Origin: Thalassobacillus devorans
GTDB lineage: Bacteria; Bacillota; Bacilli; Bacillales; Halobacillaceae
DNA length: 64,000 nucleotides
Assembly: GCF_011761345.1 (NCBI RefSeq)
Contig: NZ_JAASRY010000002.1
Span: 124,001-188,000, forward strand
Reading direction: 5' to 3'
The translations under genes and the position numbers were made by a program. The notes under the pieces were generated by a model. That model saw nothing but the letters and a program-made list of their open reading frames with translations. It was not told the DNA's origin and did no database searches. Below, piece by piece: positions 9,305 through 17,343 of the stretch; position 1 is the first letter of the stretch, and each line of letters starts with the position of its first letter.

Positions 9305-11254
9305 ATGTTACGTCTTCTGAAAAAAGTGGCAGCCGGGCCAATGGACTGGCTGTTGTATACAGTGTTGAATGAAAAACAACGAAAAAAATTAGGTGACCTT
9401 CTTTCACAGGAACTAAAGCAGAGGCTGAAAGAAATTCTTCATGGCAAGAAGTTCCTCCAAAGAAAGAAACTACGGCAATTGAAGCACCACCTGTATAACC
9501 TGGGTTTCACCGAACGTGCTTTGAAAGAATTAGAACAGTTCTTCGGGGAAGTTAAAGGTGACGATATCAAACGGCTTGTGGCTTGGGAATTAGTGCTATG
9601 GAATGCGAATAAGTACTCCGAAGAAGGAGCAGAAAAAGCGTTGGAATACCTTCCTGCAGCAGCCCGTATGGAAACCAGCCATGATCATCTTAGAAGGGTT
9701 GCGATTATTAAGGCAGAATGCTATGACATATTGGGAAAACAGGATGAAGGCAAAAAAACGATTAAAGAAATGCTGGCAAAGCAGAAGCACCCTGACCTTT
9801 ATTTAGCAATGGCAAATTTAGAAGATAACATTGAAGATAGGCTGAAGTGGATGAACAAGGCGATGGAAGCCTATCAGCTGCAGCCTATTTCGTTTGCTTC
9901 TAAACAGAAACCGGAGTATGACGACCTTACAACGATCTCTAGTGGTAAGAAAATTACCGATGGTCCGTTGATTTCCGTCATTCTTCCAGCTTTCAAAGCG
10001 GAGGATGGAATTCATACAGCCATTGAATCAATCCTGTCGCAAACGTGGCAGAATCTAGAGTTGCTTGTTGTTGAGGACCATAGCCCGGATGAAACCCGTA
10101 AAGTTGTCGAAGAATACGTCGCTAAAGACGAGCGGGTAAAACTGCTTTCTACTCCTCAGAACAGTGGACCTTATATAGCACGTAATATCGCTCTCCAGAC
10201 TGCTAAGGGGGATTTTGTCACAATTAATGATTCGGATGACTGGTCTCATGAACAGAAGCTTGAGAAGCAGGTCAGCCACTTGCTTGAGAATCCCGACATA
10301 ATCGCTAACACGTCTGGTCACGCCCGGCTGACAGAAGATTTGAAGCTATATCGCCGTGGGACTCCTGGTAAATACATTTTCCCGAATATGTCATCCATCA
10401 TGTTCCGGCGTGAACCAGTTATGGAGAAAGTAGGCTATTGGGATAGTGTGAGATTTGCAGCAGATGGCGAATTTAAGCGGAGATTGTTAAAAACTTTCGG
10501 GAAAGACAAGTACGTCGATCTTGAAACTGGCCCATTATCCTTGCCAAGGCAGTCTGTTTCCTCTCTTACTGGAAGTTCTGCTTTTGGCTATAATGGGTTT
10601 TTCATGGGCGTAAGAAAAGAGTATGTCGAAAGTCTGGAACACTATCATCGACAGGCGGACAATTTATATTATCCGTACCCGCAGACGACACGCCCATTCC
10701 CGGTACCAGAACCGATGTGGCCGGAACGTGAGGAGAAACCGGACGGGAAACGTCATTTCGAGAAAGTCCTGGCAGCTGATTTCCGTGTCATGCCAGAAAC
10801 GAAACTGAAGCTTATAAAAGAATTGGTTGCACGCACTGATGAACGTGTCGGACTGGTACAGATGTATGGGTATGACCTCAGCATCACAAAGTCCATCGCC
10901 CCCGGTGTAAGAGACCTGATAGATGGTGATAAAGTCCACATGCTTGTTTATGGCGAGAAAATCATAACCAGTGAAATGTATGTTTTAGATTCCAGTGTCC
11001 TGGAAGATAAGCAGAAATATATTCCGGAAATAGATGCAAAAGATATAAGAGTAGCTGTGGCAGATCATCATGTGACAGAAGCAGGCGAAGAAAAATTAAA
11101 GCAGGCCAAGCTACATCTCAACTTGTATTTTGGTGAAAGTGCGCACTGGTATGCAAGTGAAAACAGTGTGCTATCCGAGGAGGTAAAGGGGCTGCTCGGA
11201 GAGGTTCAACCGGCCAGGGAGCTTTTTACCCAAAGGCGGAACAGCAATGGCTGA
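9305..11254 (+). CDS. Helical-repeat / GT2 glycosyltransferase / C-terminal domain protein
   Basis: A 649-residue three-part protein. Residues ~55-200 are helical and TPR-like (LYNLGFTERALKEL, then ALEYLPAAA). Residues ~220-415 are a GT2 domain with SVILPAFKAEDGIHTAIES, VVEDHSPDE and the metal motif NDSDDW at 308-313. Residues ~475-649 form a C-terminal domain beginning VLAADFRVMPE with no assigned family that I recognise. The helical and C-terminal parts recur in the next gene, which lacks the GT2 part. There is no signal peptide. The ATG at 9305 follows GGTGGTGAC, and the 3' end overlaps the next gene by 8 bases, suggesting translational coupling. It probably transfers a sugar to the exported polymer; substrates are unknown. 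Confidence 0.82.
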   Translation: MLRLLKKVAAGPMDWLLYTVLNEKQRKKLGDLLSQELKQRLKEILHGKKFLQRKKLRQLKHHLYNLGFTERALKELEQFFGEVKGDDIKRLVAWELVLWNANKYSEEGAEKALEYLPAAARMETSHDHLRRVAIIKAECYDILGKQDEGKKTIKEMLAKQKHPDLYLAMANLEDNIEDRLKWMNKAMEAYQLQPISFASKQKPEYDDLTTISSGKKITDGPLISVILPAFKAEDGIHTAIESILSQTWQNLELLVVEDHSPDETRKVVEEYVAKDERVKLLSTPQNSGPYIARNIALQTAKGDFVTINDSDDWSHEQKLEKQVSHLLENPDIIANTSGHARLTEDLKLYRRGTPGKYIFPNMSSIMFRREPVMEKVGYWDSVRFAADGEFKRRLLKTFGKDKYVDLETGPLSLPRQSVSSLTGSSAFGYNGFFMGVRKEYVESLEHYHRQADNLYYPYPQTTRPFPVPEPMWPEREEKPDGKRHFEKVLAADFRVMPETKLKLIKELVARTDERVGLVQMYGYDLSITKSIAPGVRDLIDGDKVHMLVYGEKIITSEMYVLDSSVLEDKQKYIPEIDAKDIRVAVADHHVTEAGEEKLKQAKLHLNLYFGESAHWYASENSVLSEEVKGLLGEVQPARELFTQRRNSNG

Positions 11255-12509
11255 AGCAAAGACCCATAACTATGCGGAAGAATATGAGCAGCTTAAACGT
11301 CAACTAGCCGAGAAAGATAAGGAATTGGCAGCCAGTGAAGAAAAGCTGAAACGACTAAAAGCCAGCTATTATGCCATGAAAAACAGTAAGATTTTCAGCC
11401 TGCTTCACAAGGCGAAACAAATGAAAGTTCTTATAATAGATGTCATCCGTGTGCTTCGAGGCAAAAAGAAAATTCGCGCATTTTTCCAAAAAGGAATACG
11501 ACGCCAATCCGGTACAAAACGGATGGAAACCTATTGTTACTATTTATATGAATTAGGTTTTACTGAACGCGTTCTGGCAGATCTTAAAGAAATATATACA
11601 ACATCAGGCGACCAGCACATGAAGCGGCTGGCTGCTTTGGAACTGTCACGCTGGTATGCCAGTAAAAAGACGGATTCAGGTGCAAAGCGAGCATTGTCTT
11701 ACCTGCCTGCAGCCGTCAAGGGAAAAAGTGATCCAGACTTGCTCAGACAGGCTGCTATTACTACAGCAGAAAGTCTGCACCTGCTTAACCATAAACAAAA
11801 AGCGAAACAAGTTTTGCAGAAAGCTCTTGCGGTTTGGGATTATCCAGAGCTGCATAAGGCTTTGGCAATCTTAGAAGAAGGCAAGGAAAAACAACAATCT
11901 TCCCTATTACCTGAAGAGCAAGTAAATGCAGATGTAGTATTCGCCACAGATTTCCGGCTGCCTGATAAAGAGCTTGAAGATACAATCGAAGAAATCCACA
12001 TCAACCAGGCAAGAGGCTTAAAGACAGGACTTGTTTCCTTGGCAACCTATGATTTTCGCAAGCCACCAACAATAATAAATCCTGCTATCCAGAAATTGAT
12101 TGATAAGGAAGTCGTAGAGTTGGTCGACAGTGACCAGCAAGTCAATTGTAATCTGCTGATCATCAAACACCCACAGGTGCTGGAAGAAAAACAAGAACAG
12201 CTGCCAAGAATCGTGGCCAATATGGTAAGAGTCGTCATGGATACGACACCAGGAGGCCAGCATGGTTATTCACTAAGGCGCAGTTCGCGAAATTTGTTGG
12301 ATTATGCAGATAAGCAGGCAAGATGGCATCCAAGGAACGAACAGGTGAGAAGTCTGTTAACCGATGGGGAAAATAGGGAATTGAAATATATTAAATTAGC
12401 GAGCCAGGACTGGTATAGCTCTAATGGCAGCAACTATGAAGCTTTTCTTGATGACTGGCTTATAAAACAACCGAGGGGAGATGTGAAAACCGATGACGGA
12501 CAATCATGA
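11247..12509 (+). CDS. Paralogue of the preceding gene without the GT2 domain
   Basis: A 420-residue protein of no family I can name. It opens with a coiled coil (residues ~10-45) ending in a short basic segment, KNSKIFSLLHKAK. Next comes a helical region matching the preceding protein (YLYELGFTERVLADL, SYLPAAV), then a C-terminal domain matching residues ~475-649 of that protein (FATDFRLPD, VRVVMD). The GT2 segment present upstream is absent, so it may act as a non-catalytic partner or scaffold. It overlaps the upstream gene by 8 bp and the downstream gene by 17 bp. No signal peptide or membrane span is visible. Confidence 0.75.
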   Translation: MAEAKTHNYAEEYEQLKRQLAEKDKELAASEEKLKRLKASYYAMKNSKIFSLLHKAKQMKVLIIDVIRVLRGKKKIRAFFQKGIRRQSGTKRMETYCYYLYELGFTERVLADLKEIYTTSGDQHMKRLAALELSRWYASKKTDSGAKRALSYLPAAVKGKSDPDLLRQAAITTAESLHLLNHKQKAKQVLQKALAVWDYPELHKALAILEEGKEKQQSSLLPEEQVNADVVFATDFRLPDKELEDTIEEIHINQARGLKTGLVSLATYDFRKPPTIINPAIQKLIDKEVVELVDSDQQVNCNLLIIKHPQVLEEKQEQLPRIVANMVRVVMDTTPGGQHGYSLRRSSRNLLDYADKQARWHPRNEQVRSLLTDGENRELKYIKLASQDWYSSNGSNYEAFLDDWLIKQPRGDVKTDDGQS

Positions 12510-13917
12510 ACAAGAGAAACAGCAAGTATCCCCTCAAGATGATGAACAGGCATACCTTAAACATATGATTCAAGTTGAAGCAGAGGTTGCCAAAAAGGAA
12601 CAAGAGCTTAAGCAAAACCAAAAAGAAACCAAACAATTGCAGCAAAGTAAGGCCTGGAAGTATACTGCTCCTCTGCGTAAAGCACAAACTTTAGTCAGCA
12701 GAGTGACTGGGAGAACAAATGAAGCAGACAAGCAGCAGATTCATATAGAGCAGGAAACAAATCAAGAACTCAGAGAAGAATTAGAAATAATAAAAGAACA
12801 GTTAGCCGAAGCTATGCTCGATGATCGTCAGATGAAAAGCCATCAAATACTGAAAGTGGCCAAAGAGCAGAAGCAGGACGGAAAACTCCTCGACTACATT
12901 ACAAAAATGGTGCAACAAAAGCACCGGCATGAGACAAACTATAATGAAGCGTTGCGGTATGCCGCAAGAACGTGGATGAATGAGAAACAGGAATACCGGA
13001 AATTGGCCTATCGAGAGGTGCTCGAAGGGTTTAGTATCGAAGACATACCTGAGTTTCTAATTCGGGAAGGGCTTAACAATCAACCCATTTCACTTGCGCC
13101 CGCCGCTTCTTACCGGGCGAGTCTCAACATGCGAATGAGAAAACTCCAGCTGACTGGGTCACTCCCCGAGATGCTGCTGGACAATAAGCAGACAGCTTAT
13201 AAATTTATGAAGCAAATGAATGTACGTATACCATGGGCGACCGAAGAGACTTATCGAGCGGAAGATGTCCCTGAAGAAACTGGATTCGTAATCAAACCAG
13301 CCAATGGGGCCGGGTCTCGCGGCGTTTATCTGGTCCATACATTTGATGATATAATAGATGTCAAGCGATCGAAAAAACTCGAAAGCTGGGACAAATTGAA
13401 AGACGCAATGGATCAAGACCTCCAATCCGGCTGGGTGGAGGAAGACAGCTGGTATCTGGAAGAACTTATTTTAGAAAATAAAGAGAAAAAGATTCCCGCC
13501 AGTGACATCAAGTTCTATTGCTTTTATGGCAAGGTGGGACTTATCCTGGAAATCACCCGTTATCCTGAGGTGAAATACTGCTGGTGGACAGCAGATGGCG
13601 AGCGAGTGAAGACAGGCAAATATGAGGATGACCCTTATCAAGGGAAAGGCGTAACAGCAGCGGAAATAGAACTTGCTGCGGATATCAGCACAGAGATTCC
13701 AGCGCCTTTCATCCGAATCGATTTTCTTAAATCGGAAAAAGGGCTGGTATTCGGAGAATTCACACCGAAACCTGGCAACTATGATGAATTCGACGAACAA
13801 ACGGACAGGCGGCTGGGAGATTTGTTCCTGGAAGCGGAATCCCGTCTGACGGAAGACCTGCTTGCCGGTAAAAAGTTCAGTGAATATGAAAAGTTGAAGG
13901 AAAATTTGACCCCTTAA
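12493..13917 (+). CDS. TupA-like ATP-grasp protein (teichuronopeptide-type ligase)
   Basis: Predicted ATP-grasp carboxylate-amine ligase of 474 residues resembling TupA, needed for teichuronopeptide in alkaliphilic bacilli. The N-terminal ~110 residues are coiled coil interrupted by SKAWKYTAPLRKAQTL, a version of the tail motif found on neighbouring ATP-grasp proteins. The C-terminal ~300 residues carry the fold: FVIKPANGAGSRGVYLVH as the ATP-binding Lys/Gly loop, DIKFYCFYGKVGLILE and YCWWTADGERV as TupA-like signatures, and FIRIDFL and GEFTPKPG for metal and ATP. It overlaps the preceding gene by 17 bp. Inference: it activates an amino acid or uronate carboxyl while a peptide part of the polymer is built. 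The substrate is unproven. Confidence 0.8.
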   Translation: MTDNHEQEKQQVSPQDDEQAYLKHMIQVEAEVAKKEQELKQNQKETKQLQQSKAWKYTAPLRKAQTLVSRVTGRTNEADKQQIHIEQETNQELREELEIIKEQLAEAMLDDRQMKSHQILKVAKEQKQDGKLLDYITKMVQQKHRHETNYNEALRYAARTWMNEKQEYRKLAYREVLEGFSIEDIPEFLIREGLNNQPISLAPAASYRASLNMRMRKLQLTGSLPEMLLDNKQTAYKFMKQMNVRIPWATEETYRAEDVPEETGFVIKPANGAGSRGVYLVHTFDDIIDVKRSKKLESWDKLKDAMDQDLQSGWVEEDSWYLEELILENKEKKIPASDIKFYCFYGKVGLILEITRYPEVKYCWWTADGERVKTGKYEDDPYQGKGVTAAEIELAADISTEIPAPFIRIDFLKSEKGLVFGEFTPKPGNYDEFDEQTDRRLGDLFLEAESRLTEDLLAGKKFSEYEKLKENLTP

Positions 13918-13947
13918 AGAATGTATAGAGTTTTAGGAGGAAATCTG

Positions 13948-15573
13948 ATGGACGAGAACAACACAGAATGGCTGCCGCACCTATCCGGTCAAATCGTAGC
14001 AGCTGCTCACGGTAACCTGCTGGATGCTTATGCCGTATCACTGGAAGGCTGGCGGAGAGGGCTTAAATTAAGATGGCATGTGAAAGATTCAGAGAAGTTC
14101 AAGGAAATGCGCACATGGTTTGTCGACAGACCAGGACAACTATTTTCCTTAAGCTCCGGTGAGAAAACGCATTACTTCTTCCGGACTCGAGGGGACCTGG
14201 TTTCCAACGAAGCAGTGGATATCGGAAGAGATAAAGAACAGACAAAACAGGTATTGAAAGAGCAAGGCGTGCCTGTACCGGAAGGAAAGCAGTTTACTGA
14301 AGACGTGGATAACGAAAAAATTATTGAGTTCGCAAGCCACATTGGATACCCGGTTGTCTTAAAGCCGACAGACGGCAGTTTCGGTCGTGGAGTCATGTCC
14401 AATATAACCAGCGAAGGAGAGCTTCGCTATTCTTTGGAGTACCTGCGCGGTGAGCTCGATTACCAGGATGTCATAGTTGAACACTATATCCCTGGACCGG
14501 AATATCGACTATACGTCGTGGGTGATGAAGTAGTAGGTGCCATGAATCGAATCCCGCCTAACGTTATGGGAGATGGCGTCAATGACATCAAAGCGCTGAT
14601 CGAAATCAAAAATGAAGAGCGCAGTCTCAACCCAAGGCTTGTCAGCTGTCCAATCGAAATGAATCAGGATGTCATGGAATATATGGGGCGAAAAGGTTAT
14701 ACAGCAGATATGGTTCCAGAAAAAGGAGAGCAGATTTTCCTGAGTGATAAAAGCAACATATCCCTTGGTGGAGATCCTGTCGATGTACTGGACGAACTGC
14801 ACCCGGACATCAAAGCCATTGCCGTCAATGCCATTAAAGCAGTCCCGGGCCTTGTGCATGGAGCGGTTGATTTAATTACGCATGAAGATAATAAGCGAAA
14901 CGGTTATGTAATTGAATTGAATCCTACGGCACAAATCGGTGGCCTTCTTTATCCGATGAAGGGAAAACCGAGGGATATCCCAGCCGCAATCATTGATTAT
15001 TATTTTCCGGAAACGAAAGGTATGGAACTGAACAAGACAAAAACTTATTTCGATTTTCAGGATGTACTTGATCCACTACAAGCAAGAGATGCGGTTGCAG
15101 TTACAGTAACCCCATCACCGAAAGATGAAATTTTTGCGAAGAAGTATATCGTCAGTGGGGATGTCCAGGATATTGGCTATCACCGTGGCTTACGGAAGCA
15201 AGCCTTTGAACGCGAATTGCATGGATTTGTTATGAATAGGGACGATGGAGATATCGAAATTGTCGTGGCAGGTACAGACCCGGAAATGGTAGATGACTTC
15301 AAAAACGGAATCTGGGAAGACGAAGAGAGAGCCCAGGTTATTGAAATTCAAGAAGAAGTATACGAGGATCCAATCAAAGTCGGTTTTGAAATTAAAGCAG
15401 ACTTGAAAACACAAATTGAGGAATTAAAAGTTTTCAGGCAGGAGCTTGAAGTGACAGAACACGCCATGAAAAAAGCAGAACTCCAGCGGAGGAAATTCCA
15501 TAAGAGTCTTTCCTGGAAAGCGACAAAACCGATTCGTATGGCAGGAGCAGTCGTCAAGAAGATCAAATCATAA
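13948..15573 (+). CDS. Cyanophycin-synthetase-like ATP-grasp ligase with degenerate acylphosphatase domain
   Basis: A 541-residue fusion. I start it at the ATG at 13948, six bases after TAGGAGG; the in-frame ATG at 13921 lacks such a site. Residues ~95-355 are an ATP-grasp domain like that of cyanophycin synthetase, with VVLKPTDGSFGRGV (Lys ~139) and VIELNPTAQIGG (Glu ~323, Asn ~325). Residues ~397-470 are an acylphosphatase domain in which the catalytic Arg of the usual GFR motif is replaced by His (IGYHRG), while the catalytic Asn (VMNRDDGD) is kept. The end is a coiled coil and the motif SLSWKATKPIR. The Mur-ligase half of true cyanophycin synthetase is absent. It probably joins amino acids through an acyl-phosphate, like its tandem paralogue downstream. 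Confidence 0.85.
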   Translation: MDENNTEWLPHLSGQIVAAAHGNLLDAYAVSLEGWRRGLKLRWHVKDSEKFKEMRTWFVDRPGQLFSLSSGEKTHYFFRTRGDLVSNEAVDIGRDKEQTKQVLKEQGVPVPEGKQFTEDVDNEKIIEFASHIGYPVVLKPTDGSFGRGVMSNITSEGELRYSLEYLRGELDYQDVIVEHYIPGPEYRLYVVGDEVVGAMNRIPPNVMGDGVNDIKALIEIKNEERSLNPRLVSCPIEMNQDVMEYMGRKGYTADMVPEKGEQIFLSDKSNISLGGDPVDVLDELHPDIKAIAVNAIKAVPGLVHGAVDLITHEDNKRNGYVIELNPTAQIGGLLYPMKGKPRDIPAAIIDYYFPETKGMELNKTKTYFDFQDVLDPLQARDAVAVTVTPSPKDEIFAKKYIVSGDVQDIGYHRGLRKQAFERELHGFVMNRDDGDIEIVVAGTDPEMVDDFKNGIWEDEERAQVIEIQEEVYEDPIKVGFEIKADLKTQIEELKVFRQELEVTEHAMKKAELQRRKFHKSLSWKATKPIRMAGAVVKKIKS

Positions 15574-15613
15574 CAGCAACCATCTGTAAGGTACGGTGTA
15601 GGAGGAATAGAAA

Positions 15614-17257
15614 ATGAGTGAGCAGCAGGGAATCAGTCTTCCCCAACTTACCAATGATATTGTCAAAAATGCGAGAAAAACGAGGTTGGATGCTTTTGCA
15701 GTAGCCTTGGAAGGATGGCGAAGAGGCCTGAAGCTGAAATGGTACACCAAAGACTCGGAACACTTCAAAGATATGATTGTCTTCGGTGTCAATCCGCCGG
15801 GAAGGTTATTTTCCCTCAGTTCCGATGAGAAGACCCATTACTTCTTCCGGACACGAGGAGATATCGTAGCGAATGATGCAGTAGAAGTAGCGTCGGAGAA
15901 AGATGATACCAAGGTCGTCCTTGATAAAGCTGGCGTGCCTGTTCCTAAAGGTAAAGGCTTTGATCCAGAGGCAACGGATGAAGAAATCATCGCCTATAGT
16001 AAAACGATTGATTATCCCCTTGTATTAAAGCCGACCAATGCCAGCCTTGGAAACGGTGTTGTAACCAATATCAATAATGACGAAGAATTTTTGAAGGCGA
16101 TGCAATATGTACGCCATGAACTAGGGTATGATGAGGTTATTGTGGAGCAGCATGTCGAAGGAGAAGAATATCGGGTCTATGTCGTGGGAGACGAAGTGAT
16201 TGCTGCTTATAATCGTAAGCCTGCTAACATTACTGGTGATGGGGAACATTCCATCGAAGAACTGATCGAATTGAAAAACAGGGAGCGGAAGAAGAATGCC
16301 CGTTTGAACAGCTGTCTGATCCATATGGATACGGAAATCCTTGAGTTCATTCAATCAGCCGGTTACTCACTGGACAGTGTGCCGAAAAAAGGGGAACAAA
16401 TTTATCTGAGACAGAAGACAAACGTTTCTTCTGGCGGCGATCCGATCGATGTCACCGAGACGATGTCTAAGGAAATGAAGCAAATTGCAATTGATGCACT
16501 TAAAGCTGTACCTGGCCTGGATCATGGCGGGGTCGATATCATTGCAAATGAAAACCGCTCGATGGACGTAGCGGGTGTCGTCATCGAATTGAACCCGACT
16601 GCTCAAATTGGCGGTGCGCTGTTCCCGTTGAAAGGTAAAGCGCGTGACATTCCTGCAGCACTTATTGATTACTATTTTCCAGAAACAAAAGGGATAGATA
16701 CTAAAAAATCCAAAGTTTATTTTGATTTGATTAATATCCTGGAACCGTTAGAAAACAGGGCGGCGCTTGAAGTGGAAGTGGCTCCTGCTCCGATGGGGAA
16801 ATTATATGCCAGGAAGTTCACGGTATACGGCACGGTTCAACGGCAAAGCTACCACCGCTGGTTAAAGAAGCACGCAATGGATCGTAATCTCCATGGCTAT
16901 GTAAAAAATATGGTGTTTGATGAAATCGAAATCGTAGTTGCCGGTACAGACAGGTCAGCAATTGCTGAATTCAAAGAACTGATTACACAATATCCACAAA
17001 ACTCCAAGGTCAATAAAGTAGTGGAAGAAAATCATGAGGAGCCCGTTACGGTCGGCTTTGAAATTGCTGAACGATACAATACTAACAACTTGAAATCCGT
17101 ACAGCACGCCTTACGGAAGATGGATAAAGATTTGAAATATCTGACGAAACAGAAGAACAGGATTGAAAAAGACAACCAGCATATCCTTAACAGCACATCC
17201 TGGAAAGCTACAGAACCATTGAGGAAAGTAAAGTCATTGGTAAAAAAGGACGCTTAG
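15614..17257 (+). CDS. Paralogous ATP-grasp ligase / degenerate acylphosphatase fusion
   Basis: A tandem duplicate of the preceding gene, 547 residues, with the same order: N-terminal domain (EGWRRGLKLKWYTKDS matches its neighbour), ATP-grasp domain with LVLKPTNASLGNGV and VIELNPTAQIGG, acylphosphatase domain with Arg-to-His (QSYHRW) and retained Asn (YVKNM), a coiled coil and the tail STSWKATEPLRKVKSL. Its glycine loop is less regular (NASLGNGV against DGSFGRGV), which could mean a different amino acid or nucleotide preference. The ATG follows AGGAGG at 15601-15606. It is separated from the next gene by a perfect hairpin. Divergence between the copies suggests alternating or distinct substrates, not simple dosage; this is inference. 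Confidence 0.85.
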   Translation: MSEQQGISLPQLTNDIVKNARKTRLDAFAVALEGWRRGLKLKWYTKDSEHFKDMIVFGVNPPGRLFSLSSDEKTHYFFRTRGDIVANDAVEVASEKDDTKVVLDKAGVPVPKGKGFDPEATDEEIIAYSKTIDYPLVLKPTNASLGNGVVTNINNDEEFLKAMQYVRHELGYDEVIVEQHVEGEEYRVYVVGDEVIAAYNRKPANITGDGEHSIEELIELKNRERKKNARLNSCLIHMDTEILEFIQSAGYSLDSVPKKGEQIYLRQKTNVSSGGDPIDVTETMSKEMKQIAIDALKAVPGLDHGGVDIIANENRSMDVAGVVIELNPTAQIGGALFPLKGKARDIPAALIDYYFPETKGIDTKKSKVYFDLINILEPLENRAALEVEVAPAPMGKLYARKFTVYGTVQRQSYHRWLKKHAMDRNLHGYVKNMVFDEIEIVVAGTDRSAIAEFKELITQYPQNSKVNKVVEENHEEPVTVGFEIAERYNTNNLKSVQHALRKMDKDLKYLTKQKNRIEKDNQHILNSTSWKATEPLRKVKSLVKKDA

Positions 17258-17266
17258 TAGGGTAAT

Positions 17267-17300
17267 ATAACCCCGTGTACCCTTGGTTACACGGGGTTAT
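17267..17300 (+). terminator. Strong 13-bp hairpin without T-tract (attenuator or processing site?)
   Basis: ATAACCCCGTGTA at 17267-17279 is perfectly repeated inverted at 17288-17300 around an 8-base loop, between two ATP-grasp genes. No run of T follows (CAATCCTGG), so full termination is doubtful; partial termination, RNA processing or 3'-end protection are alternatives. Confidence 0.5.
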
Positions 17301-17343
17301 CAATCCTGGCGTTGTAAAAATGAATCGAGGTGGCAACTGAGCC

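Noticed and set aside
13948-17257. True cyanophycin synthetases
   Set aside because: The ATP-grasp half resembles CphA, but the Mur-ligase-like half needed for cyanophycin is missing and replaced by an acylphosphatase domain and coiled coil.
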